This document shows, piece by piece, positions 24,430 to 36,900 of a stretch of DNA of 64,000 nt. Each line of letters opens with the position of its first letter. The first letter of the stretch is position 1. The DNA comes from Neurospora crassa OR74A (Eukaryota > Ascomycota > Sordariomycetes > Sordariales > Sordariaceae): the NCBI RefSeq assembly GCF_000182925.2, contig NC_026505.1, forward strand, positions 5,022,001 through 5,086,000, read 5' to 3'. The translations under genes and the position numbers were made by a program. Below the pieces are notes generated by a model that ran no database searches, had not been told where the DNA came from, and was given only the letters and a program-made list of their open reading frames with translations.

Positions 24430-26499
24430 CTTTTTGAGATGGACTGAGGTTTTGAGGGGATAGATGGGTGGGTGGTAAGATGGTGTAGTGATGATGGTAG
24501 TGTGCCGGTGTAGTAAGGGATGATGAGTCTCGGCTAACGCGCGAGACAAGAAGGGATGAAAACACACAAGGTTATTGGATTGATTGGATCTGTCCAGGGA
24601 GATTGGAGGCAGCATTCACTGAGGACCAAGACAAGAGTGACTGAAAGCTAGGGAATCAGTTGCGTTTTTATTGAGCCCCCCCAGAGCTCGCACACACAAA
24701 GCATTGGGAACTTGCGATGCTTTTAGCACGGACTTCATGTCTTTGTTAACGCACGGGTGGTAGAGAAACGGTTTGGCCGAGCTTTCTGATGCTCTTGTTG
24801 GCGCTTCCCCTTTGTCTGAGATGGGTTTTTGAAAGAGACGTTACGTATGAAAGGCAGACTCGGATGTGCTTTTGCAGCAGGGAATCAACATGAAGGATAG
24901 TTTTCCATGGTATATTTTTACTTTACTTCGTCGACTGTCCGTGACCGGCTTCAAAGATCTTTTAAGTGATACCAAGTATAGACTGCGATTACCACCATTT
25001 ATGAGGAATTCGCTTGGCTACCAGGTCGAGCCAAAGGCATCGTATAAGGTCTAGCAGAAGGCATACGACGAAGATAAAGAAATCGGAAGATACCAATGTG
25101 GTATCCCGAAGAATGATAATGAGAGAGCGGGAGAGCGTTCACTCAAGTAAACTTGCAAAAAAAAAAAAGAGAGCGGCTATGGAAAGAAAGTGTAGCCATC
25201 AGTTGCCAATCCTTGGTCAAGCGCAATGTTTCGTAACTCGCATGTTGCATAGTCGCTGAGGCTGTCTCCCGGGTCTTGGAAAACACCAGACGTTTGCCAA
25301 ACCGCTGGTCTTTCTACGACCCTTGGACTTGGACGAATGGATTCTGTGATGGTCCTTTGCTGTTGCCTACGTGTCTGTTGCAAGTAACCGATGTCTCCTT
25401 CTTCAAACAAGCAACTCAACGATTCGCAGCGACAGGAGTGACGCATGCCTTGCCATCGGCCTTTTTCCTGTAATCATCGGAGCTCCAGCAGTACCCAGCA
25501 AAGCAAAGTAAATGTAACAAACTGATGGGGGATATGGAGAATAGCTGCTAGAAGCCAAAAAGACGCAGAAGGGCCGCATCGCGACCGGAAACGTACCTGA
25601 AAGCGTTTGAACGGGTGTTTGGCTTGACTGACAACACATCGGACGAGAAGCCTCGTGCTTGAAGAAATGCCATGTCCAACAAGGACTTAATCGGCGTCAC
25701 CAGCAGGTTGCCATGCTGCGGTGCTTTGATGTCAAAGGGCCATGATGGTGATTATCGCGAGCGGATCAAACATGGTGTCAAGTCGCATGCTGTAACAATG
25801 GCGAGTGCAGACGTTCAAGGCGAGAGGTGGAGCTCGGCGAGGCTGAGGACGATTACATGCCGAATTTTGATTTGCTCCGGTGGGGTTGCACCTTTTGTTA
25901 AGAATGTTTGCCACTGATGTCTCAGGCATTGGCGTTCACGATTAAGATGCTGAAAAAGGTTGATGCGCTGGTATCATGCTTGCCGACTACGTAAAAGAAA
26001 CCCGTCGAGATAGGATGCGCCAAGTCGTCACGATATTGCCGCTGGCCGTAAGAAGGCGAAAGAAAAATAATCGTACAAGCGCGGCTTTCATCCCCTTCGT
26101 TGTCTGATCCAAATAGGTGGAAAGAGGAAGAAGGGGTGACGGCCTAGACAATGTCGACCAACGGCTGACCGACCATGTTGCCCATACCATGTGAAGTCTG
26201 TCGAGTGTCGCAACCTCCAAAGTGGCTCATCTAGGTAGCCGTTCTGGTGCAAGGCGAACCGCCGGGACAGGGCCAATTACCCTCCAAATATCTGCCGTAA
26301 CTCCAGCCGACGAATTTTAGGATATCCGATTTTGTTTCCATGCCAAGAGCGAAAAGAAAGAAACAAGCTAAAGGAAAACTGTGCTGCCGATGAAGCTGGA
26401 AGGACAGAGCCTCCTGGTGTTAATCAGATTGTGGAACCTAGATACCGTGATTCTAGCGGGTACCTGTTCAAGTCAGCAGGCATTCACCACAAGCAGGAT
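24430..26499. other. Intergenic, no gene seen
   Basis: About 2.1 kb between two minus-strand genes. It has an A12-type run near 25157-25168. It must contain the promoter of the charged-protein gene and the 3' UTR of the RNA-binding gene. Open frames here are short and unconvincing. Confidence 0.55.
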
Positions 26500-27928
26500 T
26501 CAGACGTTCGAATATGTACCGTAGGGCTCGCGAGCCTCACGAGGAGCCGGCTCGCCGTAGCTGCTGGTACCGGGGGCAGCGTCGCGAGGAGGACGGGCAT
26601 CACGGTCGCTGGGACGGTCGTAGCCGCGATCACGGTCGTAACCAGGAGCACGGCGCTCATCAGGACCACCGCGGCCGCTGCCACCATAGCGCTCGCCGCC
26701 ACGATCATCACGGTAACGGTCGCCACCGCGACCATAGGCCTCATCAGCGCCACCACGCTCACGACGATCATAGCCGCGGTCCTCACCACGGTAGCTGCGG
26801 TCGTAGCCACGGTCCTCACGGTAGCTGTTGCGCTCATAGCCACGGTCGCCGCCGCCATAACCGCCGCTGCGGTCATAGCCTCTGTCGTAGCCACGGTCGT
26901 AGCCACGGTCATCACGGTAACCACCGCCACGGTAGCCACGGTAAGAGTCATCACGACCACCGCCATAGCCGCCGCCGAAACCGCCACCGCGACGACCGTT
27001 GCGGTCATCAAAGCGGCCTTCGCCTGTGTTTCAGTGAATCAGTTCGAGACTTCTCCGGGGGGGAAACGCGGGGACAACTTACCTCTCTTGGGAGGACCGA
27101 AGTACTTGCCAGGAGTAGGGGTACGGGGACGAGCGCGACGAGCCATCTCGATGCTGAGAGTTCTGCCCTCGATAACCTCGCCCTGCAGGCCCTCCTTGGC
27201 AGCATTGGCCTGCTCAGGAGTCATCATCTTGACGAAACCGAAGCCACGAGACTCGCCGGTGTGGGGGTCCTTCATGATCTGGCACTTCTCAACCTCGCCG
27301 TACTTCTCGAAGAGGCGCGTAACCTCGGCCTCCTCCAGTCTGGGGTGAATGCCGGTGACAAAAAGGTTGGAGCCAGGGTTGCGAGCACCATCCTCCTCAC
27401 CTCCCTTGGACTGACCCTCGTCCTTGGCAGGAGCACTGGTGTTGATGTCAGATGATTTCGTTTTTTTTTGGATGTTTGGACCGCATCAGGCGAGCTGGTG
27501 GCGGTGCTTACCGGTCGTTGCCGTTGGGAGACATGGAGCGACGACGCGAAGAGTCGTGGCCATCATCGCGACGCGGCGACGCACTACGGTCGCGGTCGTA
27601 GCGAGGGGCGTCCTCTAGATGAACCGGTCAGTTGCTGATGGAATATTGAGGTAGGCAAGCCGTAGATGGACAGAGAGATGGGTGTGTCGCGACGCGAGAG
27701 GTGTGGTGATGATGATGATGATGATGATGCAGACGAGGACAGGCTGAGGCTGAAGTCGCGAAGGCCATCATCGCTCATCTGCATCCGCGTCTGGTGCTGG
27801 CGCGGGTGCTAAATGCTGACGCAAAGGCCAGGCAGGGTAGAGAAAGGCGATGACGCAGTTGAGGGCGTGGACATACCATCGAAGCGATCGCCGTTGGCGT
27901 TTTCGTAGTCCATCGCAGTGGTGGCCAT
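26500..27928 (-). CDS. RRM and RGG/RDY-rich RNA-binding protein
   Basis: Exons 27928-27877, 27614-27512, 27435-27083 and 27023-26500 give 343 residues. The introns (262, 76 and 59 bp) have GTATGT, GTAAGC and GTAAGT donors, CTGAC-type branches and AG ends. The N-terminus (MATTAMDYENANGDRFDG) leads to an Arg/Ser/Asp-rich segment (SRRRSMSPNGNDR). One RRM follows at about 74-150, with RNP2 LFVTGI (76-81) and RNP1 RGFGFVKM (115-122). The last 170 residues are Gly/Arg/Asp/Tyr repeats such as GYDRGYDR, GGYRDDR and RGGDRY. This is the layout of Tra2-like SR proteins and of hnRNP-type proteins, so a role in pre-mRNA splicing or mRNA packaging in the nucleus is likely. Intron 1 carries an ATG/ATC microsatellite. 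The TGA at 26502-26500 ends the frame directly; a short terminal intron could instead end it a few residues later. Confidence 0.88.
27711..27729 (+). repeat. (GAT)n microsatellite in intron 1 of the RRM gene
   Basis: About six GAT units inside the 262 bp first intron. This intron is longer than the others in the gene. Confidence 0.8.
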
Positions 27929-29102
27929 TTTTGATGATTGATTGGGGATGTGTAAAGTTGTCGATTGCGAAGGATTGGGGAAGTTGAGGATTTGGGGAAA
28001 ATCCTTGGTGGGTATATGGGCAATGCGATCCAAGGAAGTTGGTCGAAGGTGCAAAAGTGGTCGAGGCGCAAAAGGCAAACGGGGAATTCAGTTCGTTGTG
28101 GTGTAGAAGGAAGCGGAACCACCAGGTTGAAAGTGGACGTGTGCTGTGCTGTGTGTGCTGTGGACGCGGGCGGGACGAAAAAAGTTCAATGGAGAACGGA
28201 CAGGCAGGAAGGGGAGGGCGTGGATCGATGGGAAAGGCTGGAACGGCCAGGGAATGCACGGTTCCCTTTTAAAATTGATGTCGCAGAAATCAATGGTCCT
28301 CTCAGCTTCCCTTGTTTGCGTGTGCTGCAGGGACACTGTTTGCCAATTAAGAAAAAAGCAAAAGCGATGATCTTCAATGAGTAGTACGATTGATGTGCAC
28401 GAGCTACCTTACTTGAGTTTATTGTTGGTGTTGTTCCTGTTGCAGTGGATTGATTGATGGTGAAGTGAAGGCGGAGAGCTTATTGAACAGGCACAAAAGT
28501 GGAAACTGAAGTCTGTCGCCAGTACAAGAAAGTCGAGACTGGCAACTGCACTGCACTGGTGGGCGGGCACGCGGCGTTCTCGTTGGGAGGAGGGCGATAA
28601 ACTGAAGTGCGCCAAGGTTCGTGTGAGGCGACATGATGGCCTGTTGCTCTCTGCCTTTTCTGTCTGTCAATGACGGGCCACTCTTTTGCCAAGGCTCAGG
28701 CTAACAGGGCTGTTGGCAGTGGCAGAGACGACTGTTTTCGCAGAGCGATCCATGCTCTTGTCAAGTTGTCTCGAACTTTTTTCGCCAGCTCAGACCCGCT
28801 TTTCCCGCCCAGCCGCTCCCCGTCTCCGGCGAATGGGCACGCACTTGAATGAAGACGCTAAGCCTCTTTCGTCTCAAGCTTCCGGCCTCGCTGCTGGCAC
28901 GTCAAAACAAAAATATGGGGTAGGTTATAGATAAGGCAAGATAGCATCACAGTGTACGTGATTATTGGGTGTGTTGAGTATTTATAGGTCGCAGTTCACA
29001 GGGGCACTCGGCGTCTTGTTCATTCATGACTTCAATTATCAAATCGCAATGCCCCCCTTTATGTTTTCCGTACCCCTAGACGCCCCAAGCACACTCACTT
29101 TT
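27929..29102. other. Promoter of the RRM gene and 3' flank of LTV1
   Basis: About 1.2 kb between two minus-strand genes. Nothing beyond the expected promoter and 3' UTR is visible. Confidence 0.55.
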
Positions 29103-30429
29103 CTAGATAAACGAAGGACGGAGTCTGGCAGGTCCCAACCCCCTCCTGATCTCGTCCAGCTGCTCAAGGCCACTCTGGTACTTGCCCTTCTTCACCCTCT
29201 TCTTTCCGGCTGTCGAATGGTTCTCCAGGAACTCATCCAACATGCCATCAAAATCGGCCCTCACGTTGCCCTGGACGGTAGAGACAGCAGAAACACCCGA
29301 GACGGAACCCAAGTCGTCCATGTCAGCATTGTACTCCTCCTCCAGCTTCTCAAACCGCGCATCGAGGATGCTCAAGGCGTCCGTCCGTACAAGCGCCGAG
29401 GAGCTCATCGAGTACATGGAGGGGTTGGTCATGGCACCGGCTCTCTTCTTCTTGCGTCCCCCCATTGTTGTCGTTGTCCATATCGAGGACTGCATCTCTG
29501 ATGGCGCCGCCGGGCCCTTGTTCTTCTTTTCCGCCTTCTTGTCTTGCTGGTACTGCTTGAACGCATCATACCAATCATCCGATGGCCCTGATCCCTCTCC
29601 TTCTTGCCCAGCACCTGTGTTGACAAGCTCGGGTACTTCGTCGTCCCCATCGTGCCTGTACTCCTTGCTAGCCTTCACTGTGTGGTCCGACTCCCAGCCG
29701 TCGTCATCAAACTCGTCGTAAGCCTCCTCGAAGTCGTGCTCATTGATCTCCTTTGCGTCCTTGGCCAGTTCCTGGAAAATGTCCTCCTCCTCGTTGTCCA
29801 CGTAGGCCTCGTCCTCCAGGGCCTCTAGTACTTCGCGTAGGCGAGGGTCCATGTCTGGCTGGAAACCCGCAATGGCGTCAGGAACATCCTGTTGTGCTTG
29901 GTAGGTAAGTCTCTGGAGGTTCTTGTTGGGGAGGATCTCCTCGTCGAGCAGATCCTGGGCGTTGTTCTGGAGGTTGAGTTGCTTCAGGGCGTCCTCGAGG
30001 GTCGCCTTGCCCTTGCCCTTGTTCTGGTTTGCGACCGGTTTGGCCTCGACGAAAACAGCCTCTCCAGCTCCCGTGCCCAGATCACGCAAATGCTGCATGT
30101 AATCGTACTCGGTATCGTCGAAGTAGACGCCATAGTTGGCGGCCTCACCCTCGTTGTCACGGATGCTCATGGCATCGGAACCGAGTTCGGAGGCGAGGGC
30201 ACTGAGGGTCGACGACTTGTGCGCATTGGGGCGCTGTGTAGGGTTCAGCACCATGGACGGCGCCGACTCATCGTGGATAAGGGGATCATTTTGCGGACGA
30301 TGGACCAGCGTGAAGTGCGTCGCCGTCTTCTTATCACTAAACAAGGGAAGGCAAGTCAGCCACGAGGAAACAAGCGTGGGAGATTCTGGTTCAGTAGTAG
30401 GCTACTTACATCCACTTTCCCCTGGCCAT
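29103..30429 (-). CDS. ltv1: LTV1, 40S ribosome biogenesis factor
   Basis: Exon 1 is only 20 bases (30429-30410, MARGKW plus two bases); exon 2 is 30336-29103. The 73 bp intron has GTAAGT and TTTAG ends with a GCTGAC branch, giving 417 residues. The N-terminus [25 protein letters not shown] matches LTV1 family starts, which carry the VHRP motif. The rest is mostly acidic and disordered, with [27 protein letters not shown] around the middle and a C-terminus of [19 protein letters not shown] that is typical of the family. LTV1 joins pre-40S particles and helps small-subunit maturation and export. It is divergent from LSG1 across a 798 bp shared region. Confidence 0.93.
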
Positions 30430-31227
30430 CTTGACTGTGATACGGAGGACTTGTTCTTGCTATATGGATACGATGCTGCAAAATGACGGGTCGCAAAGCT
30501 TGAATGGTTCACAAAGTAATTCTAGGCCAAGTCCAGGGAGGTTATGGAAAGACAACAGAATCAGGTGACGGGAGTACGTCGAATTGGAAAAGCAGAAGCA
30601 CCTCGCGTCTGGCACAAGTTAGGTACGACGGGAAGACTGCAATGCGTGGAAGACGACGGGATGTCCACGGCGGATGACCGATGGAAGGTAAAATTTTGGT
30701 GGAGCCAATCAAGGTTATCTTATCGGCTCAAGCGGGAAATGGACTGCTGGGCTCAGCTGTTAACAGTACCTGCCTCTATAGAAGTGTACTGTGTGGTGCA
30801 GGGTAAGTAAGTACTTAGCGATCAGCGGGTCAGAGTGCTGCCCCTGCCCTATCGTAGCGCGCAGTATCGATGTATCCCGCCCGTTACCGAATTGTAAGAA
30901 TTTGCCCCTCCATCTCCAGTCCGCTGGGGAAATATCGAGGTCCATTATCGCAGATTTATCAGCAGGAAGTCCAGGGTCACTTTTTACACTAGCAATCAGC
31001 GAGTCGAAGGGAATTGCTGGAAACACCCACGCAACCTCTTGCCTGTTTTGCCTTTGTTTTTTCCGAGGCAGTTTTTGTCTCTAGAGTATTCGCTCATTTT
31101 ATTGCGACAACTCGACAAAGATCAGTCGTCGCAAAGTGCCGTCGTTGAAATAATACGGGCGTCGAAGGAGGATTCACATTATACGAAAACCACACCAAGT
31201 ACCGCGACCAGCAAGACAACCGCCAAC
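30430..31227. promoter_or_regulatory. Shared divergent promoter region of LTV1 and LSG1
   Basis: 798 bp between the ATGs of two ribosome assembly genes transcribed in opposite directions. I looked for the yeast-type RRPE and PAC motifs and did not find clear copies. Co-regulation is plausible from the geometry only. Confidence 0.5.
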
Positions 31228-33252
31228 ATGGTTCTCGCAAAGTCCAAGAAGTCGGTCGGACTCGGCAACACGTTGATGAACGATAGGTTTGGCAAGGGAA
31301 AGGGATCCGACCGGAAGCGCGTCTCAGCAGTCACTCGTATCGACCATGCGACCGGCAAGGAATACATCACGAACGACAAGCAGGATGCTGCCTGGGTCAA
31401 GATGCGCTCCATCACCGAGCAGGGCGCTCTCGACGAGTTCTTGGCTACTGCCGAGCTGGCCGGAACCGACTTCACCGCCGAGAAGATGAACAACGTCAAG
31501 ATCATCCACACCGACCAGCGCAACCCGTACCTCCTCTCCGCTAAGGAGGAGCAGGCAGTGCTTGGAAAGCAGAGGGCGAACAAGAGCCGTCTTACGGTAC
31601 CCAGGAGGCCGCAATGGGACTCTACAACCACTCGTGATGAGCTCGACCAGAGGGAGCGCGAGAGCTTCCTCGAGTGGCGCAGAGGGTTGGCGGAACTCCA
31701 GGAGACCCAGGATCTGTTGATGACACCTTTCGAGCGCAACCTGGAGGTGTGGAGGCAACTGTGGAGAGTCATCGAGCGGTCCGACGTGATTGTCCAGATT
31801 GTCGACGCCAGAAACCCTCTCATGTTCCGTTCCGAAGACTTGGAAGTCTACGTGAAAGATGTCGATCCCAAGAAGCACAACCTTCTTTTGATTAACAAGG
31901 CCGATCTGATGACATACAAGCAAAGGAAAATGTGGGCGAACTACCTCAAGGGCGAGGGTATCGACTACAGGTTCTTCTCGGCTCAATTGGCCAAGGAGAT
32001 GATCGAGGCGGGTGGATATGCCGATAGTGATGAGGATTCCGAGGATGAGAGTGACGCTGGCGAGGGTCCTTCCAAGCAGGAGGAGACCCCCAAGGCCGAG
32101 GAGAAGGCATCCGAGGAGAACGAGGAGGCCAAGGAGGAGGAGATCACCGAGCACAACGACCCAGACACGCACATCCTGCGAGTCGATGAGTTGGAGGACA
32201 TTCTCTTGCAATATCAACCAGAGGGTCAAGGTAAGCTTCTCTTTGTCCATACAGAACTGCAACGAATCAACCACTAACCGTATCCTTTTGCAGATCGCAA
32301 GCTCCAGGTCGGTCTCGTCGGCTACCCCAACGTCGGTAAATCCTCCACCATCAACGCTCTCATTGGCGCCAAGAAGGTGTCCGTCTCCTCCACTCCCGGC
32401 AAGACCAAGCATTTCCAGACCATCCACCTAAGCGACAACGTCTTGCTTTGCGATTGTCCCGGTCTCGTCTTCCCCAACTTTGCCAACACCAAGGCCGAGC
32501 TCGTCTGCAACGGTGTCCTCCCCATCGACCAGCTGCGCGAGTACACTGGCCCTGCCGCCCTCGTCGCCCGCCGTATCCCTCAACCCTTTCTCGAGGCCGT
32601 GTACGGCATCAAGATCAAGACCAGGCCGCTTGAGGAAGGCGGCACCGGTATCCCCACCGCCGACGAGCTTCTCGACGCCTATGCCCGTCACCGCGGTTAC
32701 ATGACGCAAGGTCTCGGCCAGCCCGACCAGTCTCGTGCGGTCCGTTACATCCTCAAGGACTACGTCAACGGCAAGCTCCTCTACTGCGAGCCGCCTCCGG
32801 GCAGCGGCGTCGACGGCCCCGAGTTCAACGCCGAGCTCTACGACATGGCCCATCTGCCCGAGAACCGTCGTGTGGCGATGTTGTCGGCGCTCGAGGGTGC
32901 CGACATTGACGACACCGCCACGCTCACCTCGGAGATGACGGCGCTGGCGCTCCCGCAGGGCCAAAAGTCCAAGAAGCTCGACAAGGCCTTCTTCAAGTCC
33001 GGCGGCAACGGCGGCCACATTCAGCAGGCTTTCCACCAAAAGTACTCGCAGCAGGGCCAGGCGCAGAACATGGTGAAGCACATGAGCGGTCGCAAGCTGA
33101 GGGCGCTGATTGCGGCGGAGCAGGGCGTGAATGTCAAGGAGGTGCAGATGGAGATGGGCGGTAAGAAGCACTTTAAGGGTGGTATGGGGTTGAAGGGCGG
33201 TAAGGGCAAGAGGAGAGCGGGGAGGAGTGGAAACAATGATGACGATGATTGA
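31228..33252 (+). CDS. lsg1: Large-subunit GTPase LSG1
   Basis: Exons 31228-32230 and 32294-33252 join in phase to give 653 residues; the 63 bp intron has GTAAGC, CTAAC and TTTTGCAG. LSG1 is a cytoplasmic circularly permuted GTPase that releases NMD3 from pre-60S subunits. The permuted motif order is clear: G4 NKAD at 223-226, G1 GYPNVGKSS at 344-352 and G3 DCPG at 388-391. The N-terminus (KSKKSVGLGNTLMNDRFGKG) matches the family. A highly acidic insert (about 268-315, DSDEDSEDESD and following Glu-rich run) lies between G4 and G1. The C-terminus is Gly/Lys-rich (KGGMGLKGGKGKRRAG). I used the ATG at 31228 (CCAACATG); the open frame upstream is leader. Confidence 0.95.
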
Positions 33253-33920
33253 GTGTATCGTGCTCTTTCTTTCTATGTTATCATCTTTTTCTTGGTACGG
33301 GGGTCTGGGTTTAGGATCATGTATGGGATTCGGTTCTGTTTGATTTGAGGTTGAATACCAATCGTTGTTCTGGCAGTAAAAGTATATTTGTCTGTGAAGT
33401 TAATCTGTCTCTATGGAGTGGAATGTCACGGCCAAAGAATAAGGGCTCCATCTACCGCCTGGATGGTGAATTTTCTCCGCTGTCAAGCAATCAACTCATT
33501 CAAAAAAGGCGTTGTGGAATTCGTATAACTGAATGGGCGTTGATGAAGTTACATTTGTAGTCGAAGGCATTAACTATATCCAATTACTCCCATCCCAATT
33601 CATATAGACGATCTAAGTGTGACTTGACAGATATGAAACCTTTCCTCCATCCAAATCAGTAAGTAATCTACAAGCATAAGCACAAAAGAATATCTAAATG
33701 GCCCTCCCTGTGTTCATCCTCCGCGACCTTTCTGCCGCTTATATAGACAAGTCAAGGGGAAAAAGAAGAAGAAGGAAAGGAAAAGACCGATGGGCGAAGA
33801 AATAACACACGCACAATACACACACGTAAGATACTCTTCTCTTGTTTCTCTTGTCCCGACCACACCTTCCCACCAGCTCCCTCCATCTTCTCTTTCTGTG
33901 ACGACTGACCAACCTTTACA
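33253..33920. other. 3' flanks of LSG1 and the glycosyltransferase
   Basis: A 668 bp gap between convergent genes. It holds only the two 3' UTRs as far as I can see. Confidence 0.6.
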
Positions 33921-36900
33921 TTAATAGTTGAAAACCATCAAACTGGGATTCAACACCAACGGAGTCAAAGCATGACTGATCAAATTGATCGCCAACGGCA
34001 CAATGGCTGAGAAATCCTTAATCTCCCAGCCCTTGGGCGCCCAATTGCCCAGGTAGATCATGCCAGCCGCGACCAGAATGACAAACACGTACATCCACTT
34101 GAACGTCTTGAGGATCTTGGGAATCTCCTGAAAGAAGTTTGAGTTTTCTTTTTCCTTGCTTGTGGCGCCCCACTGCATGTCGATGTGGAAAAGATGGGCA
34201 AGCAAAGCCGTGGTGACGTGGAAGGAGAGTCCGCCAAAGAAAATGGTCATCATGGGCGTCCACTTGAAGTTTTCGCACAAACTGGAAAGGAGGCCGCGGT
34301 CGCCGGTGCGGTAGCGGAGGGCGGCCAGGGCAATGTGGCCCATGACGTTGAACACGACCACCAGCGAAATGAAGACTTCCCAGGAGGACATGTACGCGTG
34401 GTCGAGGGTGTCGATGAACCAGCCCACGAGGAAGTAGTTGAGCAGCGTGAGCATGAGGGCCGAGGCGAGGGCAAAGTACGAACACATGTAAGCGAAGATG
34501 GAAATCTTGGACGAGTACATGATGTTGCTGCCCAAATAAGTGTAGAAAAGAGGGGTGAAGGGGCCCTTGAAGATCCATCGGTGGAAAGGGTGGAAGATCA
34601 TTTCCGACACGCCGTAAGCGTATTTTTGCCATCGGGCGATCTCGTCGTAGATCGTTAGGGAGACGCCCTCTTGGAATTGCGTGCCGTGGTAGGAGGCGAT
34701 GCGCACGATGGAACCCTTGATTTGGAGACGTAAAGCGATGTCGAAGTCTTCGGACACATGCGATTCGGACCAGTAGGCCGTGTAGTCGTTGGGTTCAGGG
34801 ACGCCGACGTCTTGGACGGCTTTTTTTTTCAAGAGAGTTAGTATGGTTGACTGGAGGAGAGAAAAGGAAAGAAAGAAAGAAAACGACGTACCTTGCCAGC
34901 GGAGGAAAGCGTTGTGGCCCACAAAGGGAGCGACTTCACCTGATCCGATGGAAAACCGAATGGCTGTGTAGACGAGGTTGGTAAAGAAGGTGATGCCATT
35001 CTCGAAGTAATCCCACGAGACTTGCATCACGCCGGTGGAGTGTTGGACGATGGCGACTTCAGGGGAGAGGAACAATTCGGCGGCGCCGTAGAGGAGACAG
35101 TCGACGGGCTGTAGCAAAAGCTGAATGTCAGTTGCGTTTCAACCACAAAAGAAAAGCAAAGCCAGAATGAAATACTCACCACACGGGTGTCAGAGTCAAC
35201 AATCAAGATGTACTCGCCCATCCTGATGTTACCAGCCGCCTGAGCAAGCGGGTTCTCCTCGAGGACTCTTGCAAGCGCAGCCTCGTACATCTCCTCTTCC
35301 TCCTGCTGGTCGATAAGGTCGGTACCTTCGGCAGCAAACTTGGCATCCGCCATTTCCTGAAGGTACTTCTCGACCTTTTGGGAAATGTTAAGGGCAAAGT
35401 TCATGTTGGAGGCCTTCTTGAACTTGCCCTTGCGGACGAAGCCGTCGTCACCGTGCTTGGGGCGGGCGACCCAACCGATATTGTTGTCGTGGTAAAACTC
35501 GATGCGCTTCTGGGCTTCCTCTTCGGAGACGACGCGGAGGCCGTCATCGTTGACAAAGATCGATGCGGAGCCTTGTTACACACAGTTAGCTTCGGTTTCA
35601 CTACCTGCAGTTCAACGGGGATGGGGACGCGGGAGGAGACTACTCACCACCATGACTCTCATAAAACGAAATAGCCGCCTGCAAACTCCGGACAGTCGGA
35701 ATAATGACACTCTCCATGCCCTCCTTGTAAACCGGCATCTGGATTGTGATGTGCGGCGCCGCGAACCCGTCCATATACGCCCTTCTCAGACTCGGCTTGA
35801 TGCACGAGTAGAACCTGGAGTTGGTATGCTGCCCGCCGATTGGGCCAAAAATCTGGAAAAAGTTCGAAAAGATGACCTGGAAGAAGAACAGACTGACGCA
35901 CAGCAAGAACGGTACGCAAACAATTAGCGCCAGACGCGTATACGTCCCGTCGATGACGCACTCAATCAGCAGCTTCTGAATGTAGGTGCCACAGAGAAGG
36001 ACGATGCCCAGGCACATGGCCATGCCGACAAAGAAGGCGCTGGTGCGCTGAACGGGCCGCTGGAGCGACTCCTTGGCGTCTACGGACTCATCCTTCTCGA
36101 GCTGTTCGGCGCTGTCGTTGGGGAGGGCGCCCATGTTCATGTTACCTAGCCCCGGGGTCAAAGGCTTTTCCGTCTTGTAAATGGAGGTGTTTGTGGAGAG
36201 AATAGAGCCTGGTCGCGATGGGACTTGCAGACGCCCGAAGGGCAGTTGACCTGTTCCCCAAACCATGGCTAGTAGCTTCTCCTCGATCCGGGCCGCGGTG
36301 GGCACGATTTGCAGCAGATCATCGTGCCACACGAGTAGGATGCCTTCTTGTCGGACCAAGCAAGCGTACTGAAACTTCTTGACGTTGGCGGGTACCATGC
36401 TGTTAAGCGAGTCAGCGATTTGGAGTTGAGAGCCGTCCATGAGCTTTAGTTCGCTTTGGTTGGGTCTGAGAGACACAAGGATGCCGTCGAGCATATCCGG
36501 CTTCATGGTGAAGGCGACGGCTAGGTTGAGTCTTTGCACACAGGCAACAACTTCCTGTGACAAGTCCTCTGGTTGTGTGACATATTGTCCCCGGGACTTC
36601 TTGTATAGCACTCCGTATCCATTTGGTGTTTTCTTGTTTTTGTCGGAGGGTATCCATCCGGCCTTGTCTATCTGCTTACTGAGGTACTGGATCATCTGGC
36701 AGTGAATTGAGTTAGTGCTTATATTCTTCCAACGTAAGTGTCCTTGATGACTTACTATCTTGAACCGGAACTCATCGGCATATGCCACCGGCGCGGACAC
36801 CCCTGTCTGACCTGAAGCCACGGACAAAGCACTGCCTGTTGCGTTCTGATTGTAGAAAGACTCGGAGCCTTGGAGTCCCGCGGACGGAAGAGTGTCGACA

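Noticed and set aside
26434-26520. Possible terminal intron of the RRM gene (donor GTACAT, branch GCTGAC, acceptor ACAG)
   Set aside because: The donor is weak, and the simple frame already ends at TGA at 26500. It would only change the last few residues.
26332-27455. Long + strand frames (338 and 313 codons) opposite the RRM gene
   Set aside because: They are shadows of the Gly/Arg/Asp-rich minus-strand exons; the minus strand has the RRM motifs and proper introns.
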